Positions 8,884 through 21,238 of a stretch of 64,000 nucleotides of DNA are shown one piece after another. The stretch comes from Marasmius tenuissimus (Eukaryota > Basidiomycota > Agaricomycetes > Agaricales > Marasmiaceae): positions 1,922,001 to 1,986,000 of the forward strand of contig JAQOTA010000060.1 of the NCBI GenBank assembly GCA_029532415.1, read 5' to 3'. Every line of letters starts with the position of its first letter. Positions within the stretch are counted from its first letter, which is position 1. Under the pieces are notes generated by a model. The model was given only the letters and a program-made list of their open reading frames with translations. It ran no database searches and was not told the DNA's origin. The position numbers and the translations under genes are program-made.

Positions 8884-11800
8884 ATGCCACCATTTTTGGC
8901 ACCTCAAACCAACGCGCAGAAGAGAAAGGCACCTGATGAAGACCATGAGGTGATATTGAAGAGACCAAACTTGGGACAAGGTGGCGGACAGGATCACTAT
9001 TGGATGGTACAATGGTAAGGATACGTTTCCAACCCTTCTAAACTCTTACTGAAGACGTGGTAGGAGGAACAAACAAACGAGAAAGAACAAGTCGTGGGAA
9101 GGAGACGGAGTACTTGTTGCATTGGGAGGTGGTTCGAGGTCGACGTTATATGATACAGACACGACAGTGTGCGTCTCCATATCCCTGTTTTGCAAGAACG
9201 CGACGCTGATAGACGACACTGTCTTCCAGTCTAGGCTCGGGGAAACTAGATGGCCCTTTCACTCAAGGAAGAGAAATGTGCTTCGGTGGTGCCAAAGACA
9301 TCATGTTGGATTGTGAGCTCACAGCGGGGGAGTTTTACAATGGGTCGTGTTTTGCGACGGACATGCCAGTTCAGATGGCTGCACCGGTCGCCCCACCAAA
9401 ACCAGCATTCAAACCGCCCAAAACAACTTTCAATGCGCCGATACCCAAACAGGACGTCAATGCAAAACCACAGCAATCGGCGTCGTCTTCGTCGCCTTCT
9501 CATACGGCATCGTCTCAAGAGAATATTTTGACTCCGACAAACATTAATGGCCCACTCAAAGATTCGTACTGGAGCGCAAACTGGTCTGTGCCTTTGCTTC
9601 TTGAAGATATCAACACGAACTCAGGTTCGGAAATTTGCAGGCGGAAAACGGGGAACAGCAAGAAGAAATCTACCTGGGAGGGTGACAGTTACATCAAGCA
9701 TGAAAACGCAAACATCACCATGATTTCAGAAGAAGGCAAAGTGTTCGTGATTTGCCTCGCCTTATCGACGTGTGCCCATCTTGACACTATCTGCATATAG
9801 CATGGGTGTCACATCGCAGAAGACAGCTCTCGCGCCCGGACAGCGTTTGTTCATCGGAGGGAAGGAGATTCAACTCGTCTCAGAGGTGACAAAGTATCAA
9901 ATTCCGAGAGGGGCGGGGCAGACTGAGCTAGATGGGCCCAATCCTGCACCCGTGGTCCAGTCTGTTCCTTCGCCAGCATCCAACAAGCGATATATAGCAC
10001 CGGCATCCTTCTATGGTGCTCCCGCCAAACCTCCGGCGCCGAGGTATGCTTGCTTAGGTTGTCTTCGTATACTGCTGATGCATGGTCGATCATAGGCATG
10101 ACCCGAAGGCTGAAGGCGCGATAGTAATGAAGTACCCGACGAAGGAGCACCAGGAGCGACATAACAAGAAGTTTGTCTTTGTGAACGTCCATTCTCCCCT
10201 TGTTCTGACTTCCTCGCAGGGATCGCCCGATTGTCGACGTTGTTCTGGACCCTATTCTCGCTCGGAAAATGAGACCGCATCAGCATGAAGGTGAGCGTTC
10301 TGGCCACCCGTACCTGACCCTTTTCATTTTGTCGAACTTTTTCAGGCGTCAAATTTCTTTACGAATGCGTCATGGGGCTTCGAAAGCACGAGGGACAAGG
10401 GTCGATATTAGCTGACGAGATGTGAGTACTCGTCGGGTCGCTCCAAAATTGGTGTTAATCCTGGGGATTTAGGGGTCTTGGGAAGACTTTGCAGGTACTT
10501 CTTGAGCTTCTCTCGTCTCCAATCTTGGTTGAAGATGTCGTCAGACTATCGCCCTGGTCTGGACTCTCCTCAGTGCGTGGCTCTTCTCCTATGCGTGAGA
10601 TAGTCCTGTTCATTCCGAACTTAGAGCAAAACCCGTACTCTGGCGCGGGCGGCATAATCACTAAGGCAATGATTGTGTGCCCAGTTTCCCTGATAAACGC
10701 AAGTATATGCATATTCTAGTACTCTATCCGTCCCGCTGACCCATCGTGAAGAATTGGAAAGCGGAATTCCACAAATGGCTCGGCAGAGACCGCGTGGGGG
10801 TTACGGTTTGCGACAAGAAACTGGATACCGTAAGGACGTTCGCAAACTCGTACGTCTTGATCGATGTGACCTGGATTACCACTGATAGTGTCACTGGAAG
10901 GCCAAAGCAACATGTTCTGATTGTTGGATACGAAAGGCTGCGGACCGTAATGTACTCAAAATGTTCCTTACTTTTCATGTCGACGCTGATCATCCGGGAT
11001 TAGCAAGGAGATATCGACTTGCGGGTAGGTGTCGTCACACTTGTCACTGGCTCCCTCCTATATCAAGCGCCTAATCATGAACTCTACATCTGTAGCATTG
11101 GTTTGATTGTTTGTGACGAAGGTACATTAACGGTAGTTGAGGAAGGAAACCAAACTAACTCTCTGCCTAGGTCATCGCTTGAAGTCGTCCAAAAATAAGA
11201 CATATGCTTCATTTCAAGCGTTCAATACCCCACGCCGCATAATTCTCTCTGGGACTCCTATTCAGAATGATCTCAGCGAGTTCCACGCAATGGTACCTTA
11301 CAGGCCTGTCTGCACTGGAAATAGCGAAAGCTGACCTGGTGATTTTAGGCCAATTTCTGCAATCCCGGACTTCTTGGTCAGCTGACGGTTCACTATCTCG
11401 GTCTTAGAAAGCTCACTATTTCTAGATGAGTACTCCGCATTCAAGCGCGTGTACGAAAATCCGATTGTCAAGAGCCGTGCACCGGGATGTACCACAAAGG
11501 AGGCTCAAGTAGGGGAGAAACGCTCTGCGCAGGTGCGTAAAAGGGATCAGGAGGAACTTGCATTCGATTGACATGGGATCAAGCTCACAAACATCGCGAA
11601 AAGTTTTGTTCTAAGACGCGAAGCAACAATCCTGGGAAATTACCTGCCCCCAAAGAGTACGTATACCGCTACATGCACTAGCTTCCTTTGACTGACAAGT
11701 TGACCAGCGGAATACGTCGTTTTTGTGACGCCGTCTGCGTTGCAGTTATCGATCTTCTCGAAAATTCTTCAGCCTGACCAAGTCGAAGATTACATTCATT

Positions 11801-13712
11801 CGACTATTGAATCCTTGGCGGTGATTAATATGTTGATCAAAGTCAGCAGCAGTCCCATCCTCCTCAAGGCAGCTATGGAGAAGGGACAGAGCGAGAAGGG
11901 CGCTCATCATCGTAATATTCGCGAGGCAGTTTCATTATTGCCACATGACGTTCAAGTTGAAGATGTGACACTGAGTGGTAATTTAAACACTTGGTCCAGC
12001 AGGAAATGCCTTGTTTGCTAAAGCTGGTCTTTAATCAAGGGAAACTGACGGCGGTTGCCAAACTTCTGGCGGCTGTTAGGGAGGTTGGGATTTCTCCTTG
12101 ATCATAACTGGATGATAATTGACCACAAATTCTACACCCAGACAACAGACGAAAAATGTGTTCTCGTCTCCCATTACACGTCGACGTTAAACATACTCGA
12201 AGCCTTCTGCAAGAAGATGAATTACAGCTATTTCCGACTGGACGGGTATGTTTCATGACATTCTTCAAAAGGTAGGACTGACACGGGAATCGAAAGCCAA
12301 ACTCCAGTCGCGAAGCGTCAAGAATACGTGAACACTTTTAATAGAACTGACCAGAAGTCCGGATGTGAGAGTTTATCTGAGTAGTATTCACCCATCTGAA
12401 TGTTCCTTCAGTCGTCTTTCTATTGAGCTCTAAAGCAGGTGAGCCTCTATCTGATATAACACGCTTTAGACGCTGATTATTCAAACAGGTGGGGTCGGTA
12501 TCAATCTGATAGGTTGGTCAATTCTGGCGTGGCGACAATAGTCTTGCGCTCATCCACTCACGGGTTACAGGGGGTTCTCGGCTATGCTTGATCGACTCGG
12601 ACTGGAATCCAAGGTGGGTACATTCCAGCGGTCTGAATTTCTTTGAGTTAACGACGCTCAGCCACGACTTACAATCCATGGCTCGCTGTCACCGGTGAGC
12701 TCCGTTTGGTCCTCGGGATTGTCTTGTCTCCGTGTCTCTAAGCTTTTGCCCTCCAGTGATGGTCAGAGGAAACCTGTCTTTATCTATCGACTTTTGACGG
12801 CCGGGACTATTGATGGCGAGTTTGAATCTGCGGGCGACGATCGCTATTTGCTTATGCCTTTTTACAGAAAAGATCTTCCAGCGCCAGATAATCAAGCTTG
12901 GCCTCAGTAACGGTAGGAAACTTCATTGGTCGATTTTGAATCGCCTGACCATTGCTGTCTTCATTCATACAGCGCTAATGGGACCTGTATGACAAGTATT
13001 CTATCGCAGTGTATATCGGACTAATAGCCCTATTTCAGGAGACGAACAACTCGAAGGGTGATTCCTTCACAAAGAAAGATGTGGGCTATCCTGCATAAAG
13101 GGAATACTTCGCACGACTGATATCGCCTTCAGCTCAGAGACATATTCCGCGTGGACCCCAACACGGCGTCCAATACTCACGACCTCTTGGATTGTACATG
13201 TCGAGGCGGCGATGCCACCGAGGAAGAGTGCTTCATTCCTCCTGCCTCCGACGACGGCGAAGAGCGGAAGGGCTTCGTTGCCGCCTCGGAGGTGAAGGTC
13301 GCTGACTTCGGCAAACTAGACAAAAGCGATCGCGAGGTAGGCCGCATCTTGATCTTTCCACGCCGTCTGCTGATGTTTGGTTTAGTACCTTGAGAGAAAG
13401 AAAGCCAGTCTCGCCTCCCTTGACGAATGGAAGCACGTCGACTGCCTCAAGGACACGGCAAGGGAAGAGATTCGGGATGAGATACTCACGGATTTACTTC
13501 GTACGCACCCAGATGAAGATCTTGACGCTCAAGAACCAGAATCCGACAAGCCACAATCTCGCCTGCTGACAGCCACGGAGCTGAAGAACATTGAGCGCGA
13601 GGACCGCGCGAGAAATGGCCTGACCGTTCGAGACGTTCCCGGCGGAACAATTTCGTTTGTGTTTGAGAAATGTTCGATTACTTTAGACGAGAACGAGGAC
13701 CAGGAGAGTTGA
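8884..13712 (+). CDS. RDH54: RDH54/TID1 (RAD54B-type) SNF2-family recombination ATPase
   Basis: DNA-dependent ATPase that remodels Rad51/Dmc1 filaments during homologous recombination, nuclear. Around 20 exons join in phase. N-terminal copies of the RAD54B motif (YW..QWR...KK..WEGD) occur twice, near 8999-9115 and 9569-9685. The SNF2 motor follows: ILADEMGLGKTLQ (10400-10496, motif I), VCDEGHRLKSS (near 11111-11180, motif II, split by an intron), ILSGTPIQNDLSEFHAM, NPGLLG, FVLRRE, LVSHYTSTLNILE, LLSSKAGGVGINLIGGSRL, DSDWNPSHDLQSMARCHRDGQ, and KIFQRQ. The end matches Rdh54 (KGDSFTKKDLRDIF, SNTHDLLDC). One intron (12816-12867) is GC-AG. The frame is intact; it ends ENEDQES. Three ACGCGT boxes precede it. 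Confidence 0.95.
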
Positions 13713-13970
13713 GAACTGTGACATGACCCATTGTCGTTCATACCATCATATCACAGGCTGCTGTAGAAGGCTCGTAACTCTTTGGTCGGTCGTTACTTCT
13801 TGGAGGCTTAATTGCACTTTATACATTATCGGATTTGAAACAGGGGATGGATGAAAAACGCTTAAGGCACATACACTTGACTTAAGTCTTGCAGGGTTAC
13901 GCAAGGAACATAATGTTCATATTCGCTGACAGTAACAAGTGATTTACAACGCGTATATCCGGAAGTTGAG
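13713..13970. other. 3' flank of RDH54
   Basis: No gene seen. This connects the RDH54 stop to the tandem repeat array. Confidence 0.4.
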
Positions 13971-14610
13971 CGGGAGTTGAGCATCCATGTAGGGAACGAC
14001 TAGGAATCTCCTCTCCCCCCCGACCCCACGGTGGATCTATGTCAAAACAGCAAAAACAAATATCAAAGAGGGTCACCATAGAATGGCTGAAATAAAACGA
14101 GGGCGAAGCGGGACTTGAGACAGGAACATCCTGGGCTTTCGCCCCCCGACGCCACCGTCGGAGTGATGAATAGAAAGGTCGATGTTTTGTGTGGTTGTTT
14201 TGTGTGGATTTATAGAGTGGAGTGAAAAATATAGAGTAGAGGCTGGTCGGGAACGCAACGAGAGTTTTCCAGGCTGTTGCTCGGCACCCCCCACGAGCCC
14301 CAGGGCACGAAAGAAAGGGCCGAGCCTTTCCATTGTTGTTTTCTGTGATCATGTGGAACGGAAGAAAAGATATAGAGTAGAGGCTTGTCGGGAGTACAAC
14401 AGGAGCACTCCGGATTGTTGCTGGTTGCTCCCCACGAACCCCAAGCCATTGCCGAAGGAAGAAAGAGTCGAGCCTTTGTATTGTTGTTTTCTTTTTCTGT
14501 GAATATATAGGGCCAAAGAAATGATATCGAGTAGGGGTTTGCCGGGAGCGAAACGGGAATCCTTGGTCAGAATTTCCTCGGTTAGCACCCCCCGCGAACT
14601 CCAAGTCAAG
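13971..14610. repeat. Degenerate tandem repeat, ~138-154 bp unit, about 4.5 copies
   Basis: Five units each begin CGGGA, at 13971, 14109, 14248, 14389 and 14543 (spacing 138, 139, 141, 154). Within units the order is conserved: CGGGA, a GAG/GGAG box, a CCCCCC(A/G)CGA or C-rich block followed by CCCC, then a (G)TCGAGCCTTT...ATTGTTGTTTT stretch and GATATAGAGTAGAGG. Copies starting 14109, 14248 and 14389 are most alike; the first and last are weaker. It lies in the gap between two convergent genes (RDH54 and the amidohydrolase), its last unit reaching the amidohydrolase stop codon. A 235-residue open frame crosses it on the minus strand (13897-14604) but shows only the repeat, no domain. Confidence 0.75.
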
Positions 14611-14613
14611 TTG

Positions 14614-17332
14614 TCAAAAGCTTCCATAAATGGCTTTCCCGTCAATGACAGTAGCTAGCACTTTCGTGGAGAGGATTTCGCTGATAGGGACGGTCATGAT
14701 ATCTTGTGAGAGAACCACAAAATCCGCGATTTTGCCAGGTTCCAAAGAGCCCAAGGATTCCTCGGTGAAGGATGCCCAAGCAGGGTCGATGGTCATCCCT
14801 GGAAAACACGCTTAATAAGTGTTCGTGAGGAACAGCTATTGTCTTACCTCTCAAGGCCTCTTGACGTGTCAGACGTTGCTCCGGGAACCTAGGATCATAC
14901 TCAGAAGTGTATCTTGGGCACCTACACATAACCGTATACTTACCATCCATTTGGTCCGTGGGGGGACTTTCCATCAGGAGAAAGGCGAGAGACGGCGGCA
15001 TAGAACCCAGAAAGAGGATTCATGCTCTCAACCGGAAAGTCAGAACCGAGTGTGATTCTAGCTCCACTATCGATCAACGTGCGGAACGCATACAGGTTTT
15101 TTACGCGCTCCGGCCCCTGGGTACGACGCCATTAGTGATAGAAGGCGCAGTAAAAGGCAAAGAACATACCAGACGATCTTGGGCGTACCACATATCGCTA
15201 ATGCTGTTAAAGTTAAACCTTAGATTGACGCCTAACTGAAGTCATTCGAGACGTACGCATGAGTAGGCTGAACACTTGCAATCACTACATTCGATTTCAG
15301 CCCCGGGTCGACGGGCGAAGATGATTGACAGAATTCACTAACCACCGAGTTTTCCTAGTCTTGCCATATCCTCTGGAGTCATAATTTGAGCATGTTCGAG
15401 TCGGGGACGCAAAGCCGTTACATTTGCGCCTTCTAACGAGGCTTCAAAGGCATCAATGACAATTCCATTGGCCCGGTCTCCGATGGCATGTACGTTCTAT
15501 CGGCGAAACAGAGACTTTAGCAAGTGAGGGCCGAAAGGCAGTCGGTACCTACCACTTGCCAACCATCCCTCAGGAATAGCGGAATCCATTTGAAGAGGAC
15601 GTCTTCATCCAGTCGCATAAACCCGTTGGTCATGGGATTGTCGGCATAGGGTTCATACAGCTTATAGTAGGCTTGGTGATTAAGTGAGTCATTATGACTA
15701 TTTTCCAACTTACCGCAGCACCTCCAGTTCTTAGCGCACCTAGATCCCGCGCAGTGTGTGAGCCCCTTGGAAAGGATGGAGATAGGTGATCGGAAGACAC
15801 ACCGTCTGCGAAAATTTTAACGCTTCGAGCGCTGAGGCGCCGTTCGTCGCTGGCGATAGTGGGTTGTGTAGTGTTGCCCCAATATTCCCCATTCTCGTCG
15901 AAATAGGTCATCCCATAGATCCGGATCTGGAGGATGCGTTTAGAAAGTTCGTTATTTCGGGAGACACATGATAAAGCTCGATACCGGGAGCGTTCCTTTG
16001 TCCGATTGCCTTGATAAAGATACCCAGGTTAGCTCAATTTTTAGACTTGCATCTTTATGAAGACCTTTTGAAAAAATTGAGTGACACGGGATCCAAACCC
16101 GCATCATGGATGGAGGTCAGGCCAACTTTGATAGCATCCCTGACGGCGGTCCCAAACCGCTTCAAGAGATCGTCATCATCGAGTTCGGGCTGGTGGATGA
16201 GTTCTTGAGCATTGTCTAGCAGCATGCCTGGTAGCAGATGCAGTGAGTAGGACTGTAGTCACGAAACTTTTCCATCACCGGACCTGTGGGCTTCCCGGAA
16301 GCATCCCTGACGATCACACCACCCTCTACCTCGGACGGGAGAGGTAGACTAGCCTCCAGTGCTTTAGACGAAACCCAAAGAGCATGGCAATCCTTGCTCT
16401 GAAGGACAACGGGCCGGCCTCGAATGATCGGGTCCTCATCCAGGTCCGCCTGAGCAGGAAATCAATATTCGGCTCGGGGTGAACGTGGAAGGGAAACGAA
16501 CAGCTGAGGGCCACGCACTAGCGGGCCAAACCGTGTGATCCCACCCTCCCCCAAGAATGAACTTTTTTTTGTCCTTCTGAACATCCGGGTTGGAGAGTAT
16601 ATAGTTCCTCACACGCTCAACGGTCTCTGTAGATGAAGCTGGTGAGTTGGGGCCACCAAAATGGCTGAAGATATCATTTTACCCTGGATTGTCTTTGTTC
16701 CTTCAAGAGGCAGCTCGGCACTGGCCCCGTACTCGAGGATATGTGCATGAGAATCTGGTATATGAGTGCAATGTCAATGAATCGATTTGCGGCGAGAGCG
16801 CTATTTCATCTGACCGCTGAGTCCAGGGACCACGATAGAACCAGCTTTGATGTAGCGGACCTCCAAAGGCTTTGCATTTCCAACACTCGCAGAGTGATAA
16901 CCGCCGGAATGGTCCCATCGTTGCTTCACCTGTTCTGAATGTCGTCGAAGGTGAGAACGAGTTTCACGGTGCTTTAGATACAGCTCACGAACCAAGGCTG
17001 CCGGTGTCCACGATGCGAGTCCCCTGAACTACGATACACTGAACAGCGAGATTGTTGGCATCGACAGTGTAGATCTTGTTCCCTTCGGACGAGCATAGAG
17101 CATAGGACTTCGTGGCGTTAGAAGAGAAGGTGGGAAAGCCACCGCGTAGGGCCCAGGAGATTCCAATAGCGCTTAGAAGAAAAAAAAACTTGGTGGACCG
17201 GAAAAATGAGGAAGGGGCCGCCTCGGAGACAGAAGGAACGTGACCTGGTGGGATTTGGCGGTTATCCGAGGACTTGGTGTGTTTGGACCCATCTCCCGAG
17301 ATTGGACGTTTTCTAATAGGGTCTGTCGACAT
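14614..17332 (-). CDS. YtcJ-type amidohydrolase (amidohydrolase 3 family) with N-terminal membrane anchor
   Basis: Metal-dependent amidohydrolase of unknown substrate. Exons on the minus strand join into a full protein of roughly 600 residues. After a short cytosolic N-terminus beginning MSTDPIRKRPISGD comes one hydrophobic segment (KFFFLLSAIGISWAL), then YALCSSEGNKIYTVD. The family signatures follow: IVVPGLSDSHAHILEYG (metal-binding HxH, joined across an intron near 16790), GGGWDHTVWP, VVLQSKDCHALWVSS, VGLTSIHDAGLDP, RSVKIFADGALRTGGAAL, VHAIGDRANGIVIDAF, PRLEHAQIM, and LGSDFPVE plus LEPGKIADFVVLS. It is divergent from HRD1. Stop is at 14614. Similar anchored fungal enzymes are annotated only as amidohydrolase; no pathway is implied. 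Confidence 0.9.
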
Positions 17333-17768
17333 GGGTAGGAATGCTGTCGAACAGCAGTGCTCACTGTTTTTAAATCGCTGGCCTGGGCTGGCAGATGAGC
17401 GCCTACCGGACGTCTGACCGGGCGCGTGGGGAACATGCGCTATACTTACAGCAAAAAAATAATAAATCATATAGACCCAGCGAATTACATAAATCGAAAT
17501 CTGATTCCGAATCTCCGATAATAGTTCATTATAAGTACTACTGTGATGCCAGAACTGATGTCACCTTCCAAATGGGTTTGTCACCCAAATCGAGGGTTTT
17601 CGATTTAGATCAATCCAGTAGGTCACGTGACATAGCATCACTGCATTGGCAATACTAAGCGCTGGATCAGCCACGTTGACTTCTCGTCGCAACACGCTTC
17701 TCCCGAGCCTCCAACTCAAAGTTCAGAATCTTGCAAGTTTGTAGGTCACCGGAGCATTTTTGGTCGAT
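17333..17768. other. Divergent promoter region (amidohydrolase / HRD1)
   Basis: 436 bases between the two start codons. The motif AAATCGA is repeated (near 17491, 17578 and 17600 as AAATCGA or TCGATTT). No gene was found. Confidence 0.4.
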
Positions 17769-20444
17769 ATGCCTCTACTCGACCAGCTGCTACGGCGTCC
17801 TGCCCACTCGCTCATGGCGTCCTTCACTTCTCATAGAATCTTTCTATATGTCTTGCTCTCAACTCTCGCGGTCGTGGCAGCAGTTACCAACGCTTTGAAG
17901 AACCATAGTAATTTCTACTCTGTCACCATATACCTTTCGAAGAGTAGCCGAAGCATTCTGGCAAGTCGGAAATTCTCACAAGAATTGGTCCCTTGTTCAT
18001 CCTTTCTCAGGTCCTCGCCAACTTTGCTCTCATCGTCGCACTTATTTGCGGGCACATAACACAGAGAATATTCTTTGGCACACTTCGTCCAAACGAGATT
18101 GAGGTAGACACCCGGACATGCACGTTCTTCGAAGGAATTCTCGCTCAATACCTGTCTTCTTCAGCGTCTGTATGATAGGCTCTGGTTCTTCATCACAGAG
18201 TCCCTCCTCGCATTCACAATATTTCGCGATGAATTTGATATTCCTTTCGCCCTCATGTTTGGCTTCCTTTTGTTTGTGAAATCTTTTCATTGGCTGGCAA
18301 GCGATCGTATTGAATGGGCAAGTTCGATTACTTCTCGCATCCAACTGGCGCTAAGCACAATTCCAGATGGACCAACGGCCCTATCCTGGACCGCCGCTGT
18401 TATTCCACATCCGGATGACAACTCTGTTTACCATCCTCTGGTTGACAGATTTCATTATGTTTCTAGTGGCGGTGGAAAACACGCTGACTCACGGTGTTGG
18501 AGGGATGGTTCTGTTTGCAAGCGAGGTAAGATCTAAGACCACTAACACTTCATACAGCTTTAACGCGGCATTTGCAGTACGGGATCTTGATGGCGAGCGT
18601 CTCTAATACCATAGCAAAGTACTTGCTCTCCGCCTACGAGTTGAGACGAGCTGGACGGCGAGGAGGGGAAAATGCGCCTCCATGGGAGAACAAGAGCATG
18701 TGGGTATTCTACATCGAACTCACTACGGGTATGTGCAGAATCTTATCCTCACGCGACCTCTGTCTCATCGATTTCACTCCCAGACTTCTTGAAATTGACG
18801 ACATACCTTGCTTTCTTCTCCGTTATCATCACGTTCTATGGCCTGCCTCTTAACATTATTCGAGACGTCTACATCACCGCTCGATCGCTTTACACTCGCC
18901 TCCATGCCCTCCATCGCTACCAAATTGCCACGCGGAACATGGACCAGCGGTATCCTAACGCCACTGAGGAGGAACTGGCCACGATGACAGATCGTACTTG
19001 TATTATTTGCCGAGAGGAGATGGTTGCTCCTGCACAAGCAGGTGATGCTCAACAGGCGCCGGCTTCCCAATCTGATGGTCCCAATATGACTCCGAAGAAA
19101 CTTCCTTGTGGACATATTTTCCACTTTCATTGTCTGAGATCATGGCTAGAGCGCCAGCAGAGTTGCCCCACATGGTAGGCTTTTCCGTTTTTCCCAGCTG
19201 AGGCATATGATTGAAATTGGCGCCTATTTTTTAGTCGTAGAACCGTGTTGGACAACAATAATCCACCTGGTCAAGTCCCGGCTGGACAAGCGCCCGCTCA
19301 AGGCGCTCAACAGCAACAGCAACCAAATCCATTTGGAGGTGCAGGGGCACAAAACCCGAATGCCGTTCCACGAAATGATGTTGGCTTGTTGGGTAGACTC
19401 TTGGGAAACCAAAATCAGCCACCCGCTGCACCCCGGCGACCCGCTGCTTTACCCACACACGGCAACCTTGGACCACCTAATGTCACGAACGATGCAACAG
19501 GGCGTGTGGTTATACAGTATAACATAAACTATCAGGTGCCCCTACGACAAGAAACGCCCAACGAAGGACAGGCGCCTCCGCAGCCACATCCCCAATTGCG
19601 ACCTGTTCCCCCATTCCTTGGATTTGAGGGGCCCGGAAACACTTGGCAACAATGGCCCACGAATAATCAGGGTCAGAATCCTGCTCCTGACGGGCAGAAC
19701 CCTAGCGCCACTGCATCGGGGACCTCCCAAAGCCCCTCCGATCCCCAGCCTTCATCATCACCAACCGGGGACGGCGACAGTGCCACTACCGCCACTGACA
19801 CGAGAAACCCGAGAGAAGAGGCTGCGCAGGCCGCTCTACGTCGTTTCAACTCCCCTAATGCACCTAATGGGACAGCAGGACAGACACCTGCCCAAGGAGG
19901 TAGTCCAGCGCCTACGCAGACTATCCCTGAGCCACAGCGGCAGCCTTTCGACGTCCCTGGCTTGATTCCTCTCTACGAATTCAATTTAGACGCCCCCGGG
20001 CCTATGAACGAGGGAACGTCCATTCCTCTATCGATCCGAGAGCCAGCATCCCTGTCCAGTGGGTCACACAGTCAAGTGCCCATTCGGGAAGATCTTTTTG
20101 GAGGCCTTCCAGCTTCCGGAACCAGAGTTGGTTCCTCAGCGCCTCTCCCTTCATCTTTGACAGATGAGCAGCTTTCGGTCCTCGATAAGACGACACGCGA
20201 GGCCATCGACGAGCGCCTCCGCGTGCTCGAACGGGTGTCCGCCTCCGTACACCACAATATTGAAGATTTGTTGCGGATGCGAAGCGTTCTTCCGTTGGCG
20301 CCAATCGCAACAGCCACGGGGTTCAACGGACCAGTAGGCAATGCCACTCGGGTAGATGGCCATGGGCTTACAGATACTACTACCTCACCCACTCACGCCA
20401 CAAACGAAGCCCGAGACCCGCAGCCATCGGGCTCGGGAGCATAA
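17769..20444 (+). CDS. HRD1: HRD1/synoviolin-type RING E3 ubiquitin ligase
   Basis: ER membrane E3 ubiquitin ligase of ERAD. Exons join to a multi-pass N-terminus (FLYVLLSTLAVVAAV, YSVTIYLSKSSRSILVLANF, RLYDRLWFFITESLLAFTIF, VKSFHWLASDRIEWMDQRPY, LFTILWLTDFIMFLVAVENT, KLTTYLAFFSVIITFYGLP). A RING-H2 domain follows (CIICREEM ... CGHIFHFHCLRSWLE ... CPTCRR), with the last Cys pair split by an intron at about 19176. After that comes a 400-residue Pro/Gln/Asn-rich disordered tail in one exon (19235-20444). Family hallmarks such as DRIEWMDQ-P are clear. Two introns are GC-AG (17961-18010 and 18318-18366), with GCAAGT donors. The start is the ATG before LLDQLL; a later start at MASFTSHR is possible. 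Confidence 0.95.
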
Positions 20445-20534
20445 GGTTCCATTGGGGAACGATGGAATTAAGATAATTGAGATAGCTGTAGAGTGTCCGC
20501 TGAATGAGGAGACAGTGATTCCGGTCTATATATT

Positions 20535-21238
20535 TTAGGATGTACGTGCAGACAAGATTGCATTTACGCGACTTTTCACAAGGTCTGAGTCAACGGTTGA
20601 CCTATCTACTTTTGAGTAGAACGTTTTGAAGATCTTCCCGACGGCCTTCGGAGACCTTTCTTCCGGAGGAATGGTGGCTAGGATTTCGTTGACGTGGTTG
20701 TCAATTTGTTCCGAAGTTAGGAGTGCAGGGAGGAACTCGTCTAAGATAGCTGCTTCTTTGAGTTCCTTTTCGGCGAGGTCTGGACGTGAGTTGGCGTCGA
20801 ACACGGAAGCAGATTCGGTCTGCAAGGCGTTGTGGGTCAATACCTGCACGTTGGTGGGAAGTCAGACGTGGCGTTCACGTACTCTTCGGAGGTGAGCTTT
20901 CCGGATGATTGCGACAATAGCAGAGGAAGGTATCGGGGCATTCGAGGCTTTGTCCGCATTGTTGACTTCTGAGAGAATTGACTGCAAGGAAGCTTGAGCT
21001 TGAAAGACCATTTAGACCGGAGCTTTCCTCACACGCAAAGTTGTCGAAGCCAATTGGTTTCTGCTCTGGATGGAAAGTCAGTAGACATTCTGGGGTTCCC
21101 GGAGAGGACACGTACCTTCATGGCATCTTTGATGCGCGAAGTAAGGAGTTGACGAACTTCGTAATTGGAAAAACGAGTTGCAGAAGAAGAGAACCGTCGG
21201 ATCGCTGAGACTGACCAGAAGGAAATTCTCGAAGCCAT
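20535..21238 (-). CDS. AIM41: AIM41/YqeY-like mitochondrial protein
   Basis: Small mitochondrial protein of the GatB/YqeY family (yeast Aim41; role in tRNA-dependent amidation or inheritance is not settled). Four exons on the minus strand join. The N-terminus MASRISFWSVSAIRRFSSSATRF is Arg/Ser-rich without acidic residues, typical of a mitochondrial presequence. Then YEVRQLLTSRIKDAMKSRN, LASTTLRSILSEVNNADK, IVAIIRKAHLRRVLTHNALQ, and SRPDLAEKELKEAAILDEFLP, LTSEQIDNHVNEILATIPP, and the GKIFKTFYSKVD end. The pattern IKDAMK...TLRSILSEV...RPDLAEKE is the YqeY hallmark. It lies tail-to-tail with HRD1, 90 bp apart. Confidence 0.88.

Noticed and set aside
10400..12870. Pseudogenisation of RDH54 (many short frames)
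   Set aside because: All SNF2 motifs are intact after joining exons; the short frames come from around 20 introns.
13897..14604. Minus-strand 235-residue open frame
   Set aside because: It is a by-product of the tandem repeat: its residues repeat the unit and contain no domain; the repeat units vary in length so the frame is by chance.
16550..17332. Frameshift in the amidohydrolase N-terminal half
   Set aside because: The broken-looking frames are resolved by short GT-AG introns; after joining, SDSHAHILEYG and GGGWDHTVWP are intact.
19245..20444. Separate 399-residue plus-strand gene
   Set aside because: Its frame continues HRD1 after the RING intron (CPTC|CRRTVLDNNN), so it is the disordered tail of HRD1.
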